Assembly (NCBI GenBank): GCA_963575745.1
Contig: CAUYUJ010013958.1
Span: forward strand, 230,906-294,905
Origin: Prorocentrum cordatum
Taxonomy: Eukaryota; Sar; Dinophyceae; Prorocentrales; Prorocentraceae
Direction: 5' to 3'
Length of the DNA: 64,000 nt
Below the pieces are notes generated by a model, which saw only the letters and a list, made by a program, of their open reading frames with translations, had not been told where the DNA came from and made no database searches. A program made the translations under genes and the position numbers. Numbering within the stretch: the first letter of the stretch is position 1; each line of letters begins with the position of its first letter. This document shows, piece by piece, positions 1-10,716 of the stretch.

Positions 1-805
1 GACTGGGCCCCTGGATTTCAACGCGGATGGGCGCTGGAAGGAGGGAGGAAGCTACCGCGCGCCTGAAGTCTGGACTAATACTTCGGAGAAGGAGCTTCGT
101 TCGGTTTCAGGGGGGCTCGCCGCCGCACTGCGGCGCAGGAGGCAAGGCCCCCTTTGACTTCTTGGGAACAAGAAATTCCAGCAAGGATAAAGCAACTCAA
201 GTTCCCCGAACTGCCCCCAACTGCCTTGCGTTCGCTGGCGAGGCGCACGCGCCGCCCCTTTGGACAGGCGCATCTAGTCGGCGACCTCGCTGGACCAGAC
301 TGGTCAAGATTTGGTCGAGCACTGGCTTGCGCCGCCCGCTTTGCTTTTGGCTGACCAAGGGGACTCCTCGGGCATGTGTTCTCAGGTTCGGGATTTCCTG
401 GGCTCTTGGGGCAGGCCCCCCCCCCCGAGGGGCCCGAGGGTTCTTCAGTTCCAGGAGCTGAGAAAGGAGGCGACGCAAGCAGTGGGATATTGTTGCGCCA
501 AGGACAAGACGACTGCGCAGCAGGACTGGAAGCCCCAGCAGACGATCAGGCTGTAGATAGGGGGGCGGAACGAGCTCATTCGGTCCTGCAGAACCTGTTT
601 GCCTGGAAGCCGTCCTGCACTGCATGCCGGGCGGCGCGTTCTGTCCCGTTCGCTTCTGGTTATTTAGCATGAAGTGTACCGGCAGGCCAAACAACGGCCC
701 CAAGTGGCTCGCCGCATCCCCCACCTTGCTCAGCTTCCCTTTTTGGGCCCCGATGCGATCAAGGACATCGATAGGCGCTAGGCATTATAGCGAAAGCAGC
801 GCCCG
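1..805. other. No confident gene; upstream flank of a decayed retroelement
   Basis: Short open frames occur on both strands but none contains a motif I recognise. By position this could be the worn 5' part of the non-LTR element whose reverse transcriptase begins near 880. No endonuclease motif could be recovered. Confidence 0.4.
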
Positions 806-2250
806 GTGGCCATCGACGGCTTCCACCTGCGCCATTTCGCGCCCCTGTGCGACGACAGCCTGCGAGTGGTAGCCGTCCTCTTCTACCCCATGATAAGTTC
901 GGGCTCTTTCGCCAGGCAGCTCTTCGGCGTGACCATCCCTTTGTTGCCCGACGAGCAAGGAGGGTGGCGCCGAATCGGAGTACGTCGTAGTCAGCGTCGC
1001 CTCACGGGACGAGCCAGGCGCCCCGCTGGTTTCAGCGGGGAGCTGGGCCGCGAGCGCGCCACCACATAGGGGCGCTCGACGTGGCCTGGCGCCAGACGCG
1101 CCGAGCCGAGGCGGCCGTCGCTGACGGGGACGTCTCTGCCAGCATGCTGTCAGACATGCACAAGTACTGCGAACTGTTTAGCTCAGAGCGCCTCGAGGCC
1201 AATGCGATTCGGTTCGTTATTCCTCCCGCTGTTGTATATCACGCGTTGGTAGCTGACCGTAGGGCTCGTTTTGTTTCTGCGGCTGGACATGTCAATGGGC
1301 ACTGGCACGTGTCTCGAGGTATCGTAATTGGCTGTAGCTTCGTGGCGACTCACGTTCGGATATACTCGATCGGCGCACGTGACAAGGTCCCGCTCTCACC
1401 CGCGACGAAGCCAGACATCCGCATAGACGATGGCACGTTGCCGTCAGTGGGGCCACCAGCGCAGGTCGGGTCGCGCTCGATCTGCGCGACGCTGCCGACA
1501 TGCTCCACGATGTCATCACGGCAGACATGGGGGGGCGCACATTGTAGATGTCTTCCAGCCCAGCGGCAGCGAAAGCTCTCCTGGATCACATGGGCGCCCT
1601 CGCGGGGCTTCACCTCGGTCACGACGAACCCGGGGGTCGCCGCCATTGCTGGGGTGGCCAGGCGCAGCGGCCGCAGATCAGCCAAGGCGAAGGTCAGGAT
1701 GACGCACTTTGCCAAGAAGGCCGAGCGCCTCGGGAAGCAACGACCCATCCTTGGTGCACGCGCTGTGAAGATTTGCAGCAGCGGCCCGATTCCTGGGGCC
1801 CAGTACGGGGCGGCGGCATTCATGTCTGACCATGAGCCCCGTAATGTTCGGAAGGGGCGCTGCTTCTACTATCAAACCAGCTGCTGGCATGCGCTCGCTT
1901 TCGGGATCCACGATTATGGAAGATGGCCCAGCCTGTTTGGAGCTGTAGGGCCTGTCATTCGGTGCTCTTAGGAGGTTTGGCTCTTGCGCGCAGGGACCTC
2001 TGACTTCGCGCTGTCTCGGGCGGAACTTCGACGTGCCTGGGATCGGGCCTGCCGGACCGACAAGCAAGTTAGCCAGCGGAGGGTGGCGGGCCCAATGCTG
2101 GCCCTTCGCTGGGATCGGTTGGTCGGTGAACTCGCTCCCACATCGAATTGACGACTTCGGGGCCTCCATCTCCCTCGCGCCCCAAGCCTGCTGGCATTCT
2201 CTCACGGCAGGCTGCGCTCAGGAGGTTGGGCGGGACGTGGCCTGCAAGGA
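806..2250 (+). pseudogene. Decayed non-LTR retrotransposon reverse transcriptase
   Basis: Reverse transcriptase of a dinoflagellate-type non-LTR element, spread over at least three frames. The frame ending at 1069 carries the fingers motif GGWRRIG followed by GRARRP. The frame from 1081 (GTG) continues with VAWRQTRRAEAAVADG, then SRGIVIGCSF, then the catalytic box RIDD at 1420-1431, where the family usually has a Tyr or Phe before IDD. Downstream, GARAVKICSSGPIP and YGAAAF match the thumb region, and the RAWDRACR segment near 2030-2065 continues the match. The family normally forms one long ORF, so stops and frame changes near 1070, 1540 and 1970 mark it as dead. It lies in the same orientation as the RNase H tail at 4010-4823. 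Family assignment is from remembered motif patterns, not a search. Confidence 0.75.
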
Positions 2251-4009
2251 AAGGACGGAGTGAAGGGAAGGATTTGTTTAGAGATTGGGAAGTCCGCCGC
2301 GCGCTCCAAGAAGTCTTCGCCGAGAGAACGCGGCGGCATCCGCGGCGTCACCGCCGGCGCAGTCTGGGCGAAGACCAGGGCGCTCACTCCCGGCTAGCAG
2401 CCAGAGGACACACTGCGTGCGGTGCGCGGCCAGCATCCTGACGCGCTCCTGCTCGGGCCGCGGAGCCGCCCGCGCCGCCAGGACTCTAGGATGGAGCTCC
2501 GGGGGGCGGGGCAGAACGCTTCGATGATTCATCCGGCGCTGGAAGCTGAAACTCATGAGGACGTTCGTCCCAACACCCGTTTTTTGCATCCCGGCGACGA
2601 GTTCCCGAGGGCCTTGAGAGTTGGAGGTGCTTCGCATAAGCACTACACTACGCCCCCGGGGTCCAGTGTGCGCGCGAGGGGGAGGACGGCGTTCGCGGGC
2701 CGCCTTTTTGTAGGGGGGTATGGTTTCGGTGCGGTCGTTTCATCGCCTGGCGGCGACCCTCGGGCCACCGTCTTCTGGTGTTTGTGGGCCCCGTGGCCCC
2801 AGACGCCTCAGAGAGGCGATTTAGGAGTTCCAGCTGCCGTTCTGCACGTGCTCGCGGGGCCGACTACCAGTTATCCCGATTGCTAGGGTGTCGTCAACCA
2901 TTGGCACATCGTTCTCCCGATGGCTCTCTCGCACAAGCGGGTTCATGCAGGTTTCGTGCTGCAAGCTAGGCAGGGCGGAGTTAGACGCGCTCAGGCTGTG
3001 CAGAAGAATGTGCTAGGCGAGTTGGTAACAACCGTGCTGACAGACTGGCCAACATGGGCCGCGAGCAACACCCAAGGCCATCGAAGGAGGAAGTGGATTC
3101 CTTGGTGAGGAGGATTACTTTTGCGCGCATGGTGGCGAAGCTAGCTGCGAAGCTTTTGCCCCGGCCCCGCCTTGGCCTCCAGGATGTGCCCTGGGTCACG
3201 CCTCTTTTTAGAGCGTTCGTTTGGAGCTTGAAGGCCACTCGTGGGTCAGACTCCAAAGCGCGCGGCTGTGCTCTGCTTGTCTTCGGGGATCGCGTTCTTC
3301 CGTTTCCCCTCTGTCCAGGTGTCCCGGGGTTGCGGGCATTCAGGGGATCAGCGCGGAAGGCCTCAATCTTCGGAAACACGATGGCCGCATTTGATTGTTC
3401 CGATGCCTCTACATTGCGGTTGTGTGCACACGTTGTCAGCTGTACTCTATTGGGGAGAGGCTCGAGGCTTAAGAGCACGATGCCCGCCCACGCTTGCTGT
3501 GTTTGTTGACTGGTCGTCGCATGCGAGGACGCAGGCACAGCTGGCACCGTATTGTCAGGGGGCTCCACCCAAAGCTGGAAGGAATTACTCCGCAGTTCGT
3601 TGACCTCACTGCTTACAGTCTTAACAAACCTCCCCCCGCTCCCGACGAGCCTCCTCTTCCTCCTCCTCAGGCCAATGCACAGTAGAGCCAGAGCAGGTCT
3701 TGCGCAAGGTTGCCGCCGAGCTGCGTGACGGCGGAGGCTGTGCCTGTCCTGCCCAGCTGCCCTCTGACGGCTAGTCAGGCCGACAGCGTGTTGTATCAGA
3801 TTCGTCATACTACCTCGTTGTGGTGTTCGCTTCTGTTCGGCGTCGCGTGGTCGCACACGCGTCCAGGGCTGGTTCTCCCAGCCAGCAGCAGCGAGAGTTC
3901 GTACAATCACCCTCGTTGTAGACGTTGCCGTCCTCGAGCCTCTGACTTGGAGGTGGTATGTTTTTCTGTGTCGCTGACGTTGCAAAACGATCATGCTGCA
4001 TTTGCTCGT
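2251..4009 (+). other. Scrambled interior between RT and RNase H tail
   Basis: No continuous domain is visible. A frame at 2422-2886 and fragments near 2870-3000 could be worn linker or the first half of an RNase H domain. The stretch 3000-4000 looks like inserted or diverged DNA, because the RNase H C-terminal half resumes only after 4050. Confidence 0.35.
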
Positions 4010-4823
4010 CACCGCCCTCCTCCTCCTCCTCCTCCTCCTCCTCCTCCTCCTTCCTCGTATCTGGCGGAGCATCCACGAGCTGTATAGAGGCGACCCTGTC
4101 AGGCCCGTGTTTGTTTGGACGAAGGCCCATCGGACCGTCCTCGAGGGGTTTGAGGCCTGCCTGGCCTCCCAGGAGCCCCTGGAGCATTTTTTCGGTAATA
4201 TGTGGGCTGATGTTTTCGCCCGCGTGGCAGCGGCTGATTTCCTTGGATCCACCTCCGTGGTCAAGGCTCACAAATTTTCTCTGCTTCGGGCCCAGGACAC
4301 GATGCGTTGTCTGGCCTGGGCTGCCGAGCGCGTGGCCCGCCTCTCCACCCCGATACTCCGTGCGCCTCCGAAGGCTGTCTTTCGGCCCCGCCGTCCGCGG
4401 CGGCCGACCGATCACGACTTTGTGGTCTTCGCTGGGGGAGCTATTCGATGTCGAGCCTGCTGGAGGCTTGCAGCGACGGCCTCGTCGTTGAAGTCTCTGG
4501 CCTCCCGTGCATGCGACCCCCAGGAGGTCGGGCCAGGACACCAGGTCCAGGCCTTGGATCGAGTTTTGATCTGTGTTAAGTGCGGGGCGCACGCTGTGCG
4601 CCCCAATCGGCTGTCGGTCGGCCTGTCTCGAGCGTGCAAGAGGGCTGGGACGGGGTCGGCGGGAGCTGGGAGTGGGGGGGACGGAGCTATCGCGTCGATG
4701 CTCGAGCTGGCTCGAAGGGGCCTGCATCCCAAGACGGGCGAGCCCCTCGAGCCGCTCGTCTTCTCGGAGCTCGGGGTGCCTGCGATGCCGCAGCAGGCGC
4801 CCGAGCCCGAGGCACCTGACTAG
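4010..4823 (+). pseudogene. RNase H tail and Cys-rich C-terminus of the non-LTR element
   Basis: The frame ending at 4823 starts in a TCC microsatellite (4019-4051) and then reads FVWTKAHRT followed about 25 residues later by GNMWADVFARVAA. This is the usual RNase H end with a WxxxH box and a GNxxAD box. It continues into a C-terminal Cys/His region with CRACW and, about 40 residues later, CVKCGAHAVRPNR plus a final Cys. That zinc-ribbon-like ending is common at the end of dinoflagellate non-LTR proteins. The last ~45 residues fall in DNA duplicated at 4982-5212. It probably belongs to the same element as the RT at 806-2250. Confidence 0.7.
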
Positions 4824-5212
4824 TGGGCGGAAGTGCTGGCGGGGGGCGCGGTGCGAGTGGGGACTGCCCGGCGTTGCGCCGTTAGTGACCCTCGCACCGT
4901 TGCTCCCCAGCCCCGCGCACGGAAGGAGCAGATCCGCTGCACTTAAGGGCCCCTTAAGTGCAGCGGGCTGTCTTGGCCTCCATCGCGTCGATGCTCGAGC
5001 TGGCTCGAAGGGGCCTGCATCCCAAGGCGGGCGAGCCCCTCGAGCCGCTTGTTTTCTCGGAGCTCGGGGTGCCTGCGATGCTCAGCAGGCGCCCGAGCCC
5101 GAGGCACCTGAATAGTGGGCGGGTGCGGGCGGGGGGCGCGGTGCGAGTGGGGACTGCCCGGCGTTGCGCCGTTAGTGACCCTCGCACCGTTGCTCCCCTG
5201 CCCCGCGCACGG
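4689..5212. repeat. Direct duplication, two ~232-bp copies
   Basis: Copy 1 (4689-4922) and copy 2 (4982-5212) are near identical, sharing CGCGTCGATGCTCGAGCTGG at the left end and CCCCGCGCACGG at the right end. They contain the last codons and 3' flank of the retroelement. Differences are a few substitutions and short indels. The 59 bases between them hold a perfect palindrome. Confidence 0.9.
4934..4966. repeat. 33-bp palindrome (16-bp arms, 1-base spacer)
   Basis: CCGCTGCACTTAAGGG is followed by one C and then its exact reverse complement. It sits exactly between the two copies of the flanking duplication and could form a hairpin or cruciform. Confidence 0.95.
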
Positions 5213-6390
5213 CGCGGAGAGCGCCCCTTTGTGGATGAGGGCCCTCTCTCGTTTTTTTTTCGAGGCGTGTTCGTGATTCACCTGCACGCTCTCGGCACTG
5301 TCCTCACTGTCCTCCTCCTTCCTCGTCGTCCTGTTCCTCCTGCCCCTCCTCCTCCTCCTCCTCCTCCTCCTCCTCCTCCTCCTCCTCCTCCCCCTCCTCC
5401 TCCTCCTCCTCCTCCTCCTCCTCCTCAATGTACGCAGCTCCCTTCCTTCTCATTGCGCATAACACGATAGAGTCCTCTTTGGAATTCCAGGCCTGCTGTC
5501 GCACGCGTCGGTTGATAGAGAAGAACAGCGTAATGGAAAGGGATGGGAGGAAGAGGATGGATGTTAGATATGGCGCGAGCGCGCCTAGGTTGCACGCCCC
5601 CCCCTTATTTCTCCTCCTCCTCCTCCTCCTCCGCTGTTGGACCCTCTGCTGGCTTTGGGACTTGTCCACCCCCATCCTGAGGCTTTAAAGTATACGGTGT
5701 CTTAGTTCCAGTTGTACCGAGAGTAAGGGTCGCCGTGCCCCCTTTTTTAAAGGTGGTGACGCTCGCTCGCTCGTTCGCGCCGCTCTTCAAGCTGTCGAGT
5801 TGCTTTTCGGCGGTAAGCGCCGCAGGAGGCCCTGCCCTCAGCGGCAGTAGTTCGGGATGACACGCGGTCCCCTCAGACGCTCCAACATTTTCCTCCTCCT
5901 CCTCATCCGTTTCCTCCTCTTCATATTTCTCATCCTCCTCATGCTTTCTCGTCCTCCTCCTTATTCTCCTCCCCTTCTCTTCGACATCCCGATCTGCGAC
6001 CTCGTCACCTCTCAGCCCTCTACGCTGTGGCCTTGTCCGTACTGGCAGCGCAAGGGACCAAAGCAAAGGAGGAAGGGGAGGAGCAGGAGGAAGGGTCATC
6101 GACTTACGAGGAGGAGGGTGGAGAAGCGGAGGACGAGGCGATGTATGAGGATATGGAGGGGGAGAGGGGGAAGGAGGAGGAGGAGGAGGAGGAGGAAGGT
6201 AGGCTGAGGTAGGATGGGGATAAGGGGACGAGTGGCCCGATGGGCGACACGCGAACGCACGGCGGGGCAGAAATGTTCCAGACGACGATCGTCCTGACGG
6301 GTCAGGCCAAGAAGTGGGAGGCGTGCCGCTCCGTGCTGCGTCACGCTTGCGTTGGGCTTCCATGGCGGAGGAGAGCACTACATCAATATA
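5213..6390. repeat. TCC/GGA microsatellites and CT-rich filler
   Basis: TCC runs lie at 5338-5427 and 5610-5632; GGA-rich DNA lies at 6096-6200. The stretch 5535-5590 (GGGATGGGAGG ... GATATGGCGCGAGCGC) is a diverged copy of a module also seen at 39488-39545 and 39890-39950. Long frames here encode only poly-Pro, poly-Glu or poly-Arg and are not credible genes. Confidence 0.8.
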
Positions 6391-6490
6391 CATGTTCGGA
6401 GCTCTGCGAAGATTAATTTCTCGGGTCGGGGCGGGACCTTCCCCTGGCGGCGCCGCCTTTGGCGCACTCCGCGCGCCAGGGAGGGGGACG
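6391..6490 (+). mobile_element. Truncated introner/MITE-like element
   Basis: This has the left arm and centre of the inverted-repeat element found in the CDPK intron: CGGAGCTCTGCG, then a central block ending GCGCGCCAGGGAGGGGG. The right arm is missing. It is not inside any gene I can recognise. Confidence 0.5.
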
Positions 6491-6857
6491 CACACGTTCG
6501 TTACCCTGCGAGTGACTACGTTCAGGGTTTGTGTGGACCAGAGCCAGACATTGATGCACACAGGCGGAATGTTGAGCACCATGTCACTCATACAGTGCAT
6601 GATGCACGAGCTTTGGGCAATGAGTTGCAGGTTTGTCCGGCGGGCCACACGTAGATGTGAGGGCGTTGAGCGGTCACGCGAGTAGATTGGATACCAAGCA
6701 CCCGTGCTCGCACTGGCAGGCTGAAGTCGCACACATGTCTCCCTCTCGACATCTCATCCGCTTGCTCCCGCTCGGAGCAGCGATGTATGATGGAACGTGC
6801 TGCGGTCCATCTCGTGCACCTCCGCGCCCGTCGTCTCATCCTGAACGCGTGTGCGGC

Positions 6858-7030
6858 ACAGTCAACCCGCATAGTAAGGATGAGCAACCTCCCAAGGATA
6901 CCTTTGCATCCTTACCCCTTCGGCCCATCCTTAGCGACTCTCGCTGGGCAAACTCGTTCGAAAAATGCGAACGTGGCCCTCCAAGACCCTTGCATCCTTA
7001 CCTCGCATCCTTATGATACGGGTTGACTGT
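6858..7030. mobile_element. MITE-like element, family A copy 1 (173 bp)
   Basis: The terminal inverted repeats are about 25 bp with 3 mismatches. The left end starts ACAGTCAACCCG and the right end finishes CGGGTTGACTGT. The interior repeats CATCCTTA several times. Related copies are at 50981-51164 and, truncated, at 53656-53740. No coding capacity, as expected for a MITE. It covers the 3' end of the minus-strand EEP frame. Confidence 0.75.
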
Positions 7031-10000
7031 ACTGTTTCTACCACTCGTACGGATCCCCGCCGTTGAGGGAAGGAGGATGTGCTTGTTTGTTCGCGCAGGC
7101 TGCACTGGCGACGCTCGACGCGATGTGGCACCGCAGCGTAGCTCCAGACCAGGCAGCGTGGTCGGGGAGGGCATGAATGGACAGGGGGGACGGGGAGGGA
7201 AGGGGGCGCAAAGAAGGAGAGGAGCGATAAAGAGGAGAAGCAGGAGGACGAGGAAGCGGACGAGCTTTCCCCAGCTTTCCCCCTCAGCCACGGTGGCTGT
7301 CGGTCGCTCGGCGGCCGCGCGCGCCGCGCGGCCGCCGCTCCGAGGGCCGCGTCCCTGGGGACCGCCCTCACTCCCCGCGCGTCTGGCGGAGGCGCGGGGA
7401 GCGAAGATGACGTGCTGGCCCCGCAGCGCGATGGCGTTCCGCCCCCGAGATCCTCAGCACCCCGTTGCGGACCCCCAGGGCGGCCGCCCTGGGCGCTCGC
7501 CGCGGCATGCCTTCCAAGGGGAGCGGCAATATGACACGTACACTGCCCCATCCCACGCTGGTGCAGGCCGCGGTGTTGCTGGCGCCTGTCGTGCTGGCTG
7601 GCTGTAGCCAGGTGTTGGAGCTTCCATCGTCGCCGACGTTGCTCTGGTTGTTGGACTCTCAGCGGCCGCGCGTGCCGCGCAGCCACTGCTCCGCGGGCCG
7701 CGTCCCTGGGGACCGCCCACACTCTCTGCGCGTCTGGCGGAGGCGCAGGGAGCGATGATGGCGTGCGGGCTCCGCAGCGCGTCGACGTTCCGCCCCCGAG
7801 ATCCTTAGCACCCCGAAGCGGACCCCCAGGGCGGACGCCGTGGGCGCTCGCCGCGGCATGCCTTCCAAGGGGAGCGGCAATAAGGCCTGTACACCGCCCA
7901 TCTTCACGCTGGTGCAGGTCACGGTGTAGCTGGTGCCCATCATGCTGGCTGGCGGCCGCCAGGAGTCGGAGCACCCATCGTCGCCGTCGTTGTACTAGGC
8001 TCTCTGTCGAGCCTTTGTCCTGTTCGTGTTCGTTGTCTTGCCGGTGTACTTCGTGCCGTCCGCCGCGTGCGTTGTCTTGCCGAATATTGTCGTCGTCGTC
8101 GTCGCGTGGAGCGGTAGAGTTTGGTGGGCGTGGGCCTTCAAATGCATCTCCACGCTGGCCATCCGCTACCGCCCCCATGGGCCGACGCAGGGAGTACGCG
8201 TCCTCCCCCTCGGCGCGTCCCATCAGGTGTTCATAATCGTGTCCAGGCTTGTGGTGGTCGTGCTGGTCGTGGTGCTGCTGGTTCGCGCCCAGGGCCGCGT
8301 CCCTGGGGACCGCCCTCCCTCCCCGCGCGTCTTGCTGAGGCGCGGGGAGCGTTGCTTTCTTGCTTGTCCCGCAGCGCGATGGCGTTCCGCCCCCGAGATC
8401 CTCGGCACCCCGCAGCGGACCCCCAGGGTGCGTGTCGCACTGGGCATCCGCTACGACATGCCTTCCAAGCGGAGCGGCAATAAGGCCAGTACTTTGCCCA
8501 AGTTTGTGTCGGTCATGTCGGGGTCTCTGGTCGTGGTACTGCTGGTCCGCTCCGAGGGCCGCGTCCCTGGGGACCGCCCTCCTTCCCTGCGCGTCTTGCT
8601 GAGGCGCGGGGAGCGTCGCTTCCATGCTGGTCCCGCAGCGCGTCCGCGGTCCGCCCCCGAGATCCTCGGCACCCCGCAGCGGGCCCCCAGGGAGTGGATC
8701 GCCCTGGGCATCCGCCACGACACGCCTTCCAAGGGTGCGCTTGGAGTCCTCGGCCGTGGTGTCAACGATGTCCTTTGTGCTGCAAAGGCCCCGATCTCCA
8801 ACTGTCACTTCCTTCTCCCGCCGTGGAGGTGTCGTGATCCTGTGGAGCACACCTGGCGTCGTATGCTTCTCGTCGCTCGCTTGCATGGCCGTGCTTTGCA
8901 TGGCGTCGTGTGGGAGTTGGTCCGAGTGAGTGGGTCGATGTCGCCATAGGTCTCGCTGTAGTCGCGCCGTGTAGCTGGCACCCTCGTCCAGTGGTGGTAG
9001 GCCTTCTCGAGCAAGTCTGCACCCCACTGCGTGTAGCTCATGTTGCCGCTGATGGTCTCGTACTTGCTGTCTTGGGGATAGTAAGGTGGACAGTACTGTC
9101 TCAGCACGGCTCCACCAATCAGCACTGTGTGTAGCATATCGAGTCCGCCCTGCACCGTGCTCACGAAGTGGAGTAGGTTCGAAATCATAGCCGTTGCACT
9201 TGCCGACGTAGTGGGTGGGGTCCTCCAACGGTATTTTGTGCGCGATGCAGTAGTAGGTCTCATGTTCTGGTCGGCCGTGGTGGGGTAGTGTAGCCGATTC
9301 CCAGGTGTCGACTCTTGAGGCTGTGTCTACGTCTGCTGCCGCAGTGGGTGTGGCTGCCAGGCGGTCCACAAACGGTTGCTGTTGCTCTACCTTTCGGGCA
9401 TAGCTCCAGTCCGTCTGGTCGTCCTGTGCTGAATTCTGTGGGGTGCCTTCGCTGTAGTGTGCCGTCGTCCTTTGAACGTCGGGGCCTGCAGCGGCTGAGG
9501 TGTGGTGTGGGAGGTCGGAGCCTTGCTGCGTGTGGTGGTTGGGCATGCAGGGGTCGATGTAGTCGTCGCTGGGCGTGGCGCACTCCCGGATGTGCGGGTT
9601 GTGGTCGGCGTGCTGAGTGTCGGGTCCGAGGTTGCAGTCGTCGATGTCGGCGTGCGGGTCGACTTCCTGCTTGTCCATGTTGTTGAGTCTGGGCGGAGGC
9701 GCTCTGGCGTCGTGGTGCTGGGGTAGGAGTTGGCGCCCGCCGTGGTCTCCCTGTGCTTCCCATCGAGCTGCATCCGCTTGGTCCAGGTCCTCTGGCTGTT
9801 CAGGTTGTTCTGGCGCTTCGTGTGGTCCTTGTTCCTTTACCTTCTTCTGGCCGCTCTTGCTGTTCATGGTCTTGGCTGGTCGTGGTGGTGGTGGCGGAGG
9901 TCGGGGGGCCTTCGGCATGCTCAGCCTGCTGCACTCGTTCTGGCTGAAGTTGGCGTTCACCTTGCTGGCCATACCGATGTGCGGCATCCAAGGTACGTCT

Positions 10001-10626
10001 TGCACTGGCCGAGTGTGCCGTATCATGCGTCTGCCCCCTTCGTTGACCAGTGCGTAATTGTGGTTGCTCGTCGTACTGTCGTCCAAGAAGCACGTGGCTT
10101 CGACTACGGGGAGTGTGACCACGCTGGCGGCCCCAAGCCCCTCGGTCCCGCCCGTCATCTCGTACTCTGTGTAAGTCATGTTGTAGTCGCCACAGATGAT
10201 CCAGGGCGTCGTGATGTTGGCAAGGAATGCGGCCAGCGAGGTCAGGAGGGAGAGAGACAAGAAGATGATGAGTATATAGGTGCCGCTCATGTGCAGGGTG
10301 ACTGGGGTCCAGTCGCACATGCCGATGTCGTCGTACACTCCACGTGCGTCTGATGTTGCGCTCGAGACTGTACTTTGACTTCCCCTGTGTCGGCAAGATG
10401 TCACTTTGAGGTGGTTCTTGGTGAGGACTCCCGCGCCTCTGTAAGAGCCCACCTCCCCAGTGTCGCTCGCCGTCGCCTCCGTGACCACTGCGGAGTAGCC
10501 CGCCTTCCGCAGCTTGCGCTCGGAGGTGCACCACGAGGGGCGACTCTCGGGGGCAACGATAGTGGGGGGGGGATAGGCACAGGGGGGGTGCATCGACCTC
10601 GAATGGTTGACGCATCGACGGTGCAT
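6931..10626 (-). CDS. EEP (endonuclease/exonuclease/phosphatase) domain protein with four internal repeats; probably retroelement-derived
   Basis: An open frame of 1231 codons. Near the N-terminus, VAPES, SYRGAGVLTKNHLKV, then WIICGDYNMTYTEY and finally DVPWMPHIGMA form the order of boxes of an APE/EEP nuclease (first catalytic Glu, GDxN box, closing His), about 9960-10560. Then come Pro/Gln-rich linkers and an ETYYCIAHKIPLEDP segment. Four ~63-residue repeats (PGGPLRGAEDLGGG ... RAVPRDAALG) follow, encoded at 7344-8735. In dinoflagellates such EEP domains usually belong to non-LTR elements, but no RT follows here. The start lies inside one MITE-like element (10576-10716) and the last ~33 codons inside another (6858-7030), so both ends are doubtful. 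The EEP part is well supported; expression of the repeat part is not shown. Confidence 0.5.
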   Translation of the reverse strand: MHRRCVNHSRSMHPPCAYPPPTIVAPESRPSWCTSERKLRKAGYSAVVTEATASDTGEVGSYRGAGVLTKNHLKVTSCRHRGSQSTVSSATSDARGVYDDIGMCDWTPVTLHMSGTYILIIFLSLSLLTSLAAFLANITTPWIICGDYNMTYTEYEMTGGTEGLGAASVVTLPVVEATCFLDDSTTSNHNYALVNEGGRRMIRHTRPVQDVPWMPHIGMASKVNANFSQNECSRLSMPKAPRPPPPPPRPAKTMNSKSGQKKVKEQGPHEAPEQPEQPEDLDQADAARWEAQGDHGGRQLLPQHHDARAPPPRLNNMDKQEVDPHADIDDCNLGPDTQHADHNPHIRECATPSDDYIDPCMPNHHTQQGSDLPHHTSAAAGPDVQRTTAHYSEGTPQNSAQDDQTDWSYARKVEQQQPFVDRLAATPTAAADVDTASRVDTWESATLPHHGRPEHETYYCIAHKIPLEDPTHYVGKCNGYDFEPTPLREHGAGRTRYATHSADWWSRAETVLSTLLSPRQQVRDHQRQHELHAVGCRLAREGLPPLDEGASYTARLQRDLWRHRPTHSDQLPHDAMQSTAMQASDEKHTTPGVLHRITTPPRREKEVTVGDRGLCSTKDIVDTTAEDSKRTLGRRVVADAQGDPLPGGPLRGAEDLGGGPRTRCGTSMEATLPAPQQDAQGRRAVPRDAALGADQQYHDQRPRHDRHKLGQSTGLIAAPLGRHVVADAQCDTHPGGPLRGAEDLGGGTPSRCGTSKKATLPAPQQDARGGRAVPRDAALGANQQHHDQHDHHKPGHDYEHLMGRAEGEDAYSLRRPMGAVADGQRGDAFEGPRPPNSTAPRDDDDDNIRQDNARGGRHEVHRQDNEHEQDKGSTESLVQRRRRWVLRLLAAASQHDGHQLHRDLHQREDGRCTGLIAAPLGRHAAASAHGVRPGGPLRGAKDLGGGTSTRCGARTPSSLPAPPPDAQRVWAVPRDAARGAVAARHARPLRVQQPEQRRRRWKLQHLATASQHDRRQQHRGLHQRGMGQCTCHIAAPLGRHAAASAQGGRPGGPQRGAEDLGGGTPSRCGASTSSSLPAPPPDARGVRAVPRDAALGAAAARRARPPSDRQPPWLRGKAGESSSASSSSCFSSLSLLSFFAPPSLPVPPVHSCPPRPRCLVWSYAAVPHRVERRQCSLREQTSTSSFPQRRGSVRVVETVQSTRIIRMRGKDARVLEGHVRIFRTSLPSESR
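7344..8735 (-). repeat. Four dispersed ~190-bp in-register repeats
   Basis: The units begin with GGGCCGCGTCCCTGGGGACC on the + strand at 7344, 7695, 8292 and 8556, and each ends near a CATGCCTTCCAAG-like motif. Start spacings are 351, 597 and 264 bases, all multiples of three, so each unit is read in the same frame of the minus-strand ORF. The DNA between units is different. Confidence 0.85.
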
Positions 10627-10716
10627 CGTTGATATCAGGGCGATCTGTCGACGACGTATCGACGCTACATGGGCGACGTGTCGGCCGTTCGAGGTCGATG
10701 CATCCCCCTCTGTGCC
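10576..10716. mobile_element. MITE-like element, family B (141 bp)
   Basis: The terminal inverted repeats are about 34 bp. The left end starts GGCACAG, with GCATCGACCTCGAA further in; the right end mirrors this (TTCGAGGTCGATGC, ending CTGTGCC). The interior is rich in GCATCGAC and GTCGACG. It has no coding capacity. It covers the predicted start of the minus-strand EEP frame. Confidence 0.75.

Noticed and set aside
2981-4264. 427-codon minus-strand frame
   Set aside because: Antisense shadow of the RNase H tail and the TCC microsatellite; the + strand carries recognisable motifs.
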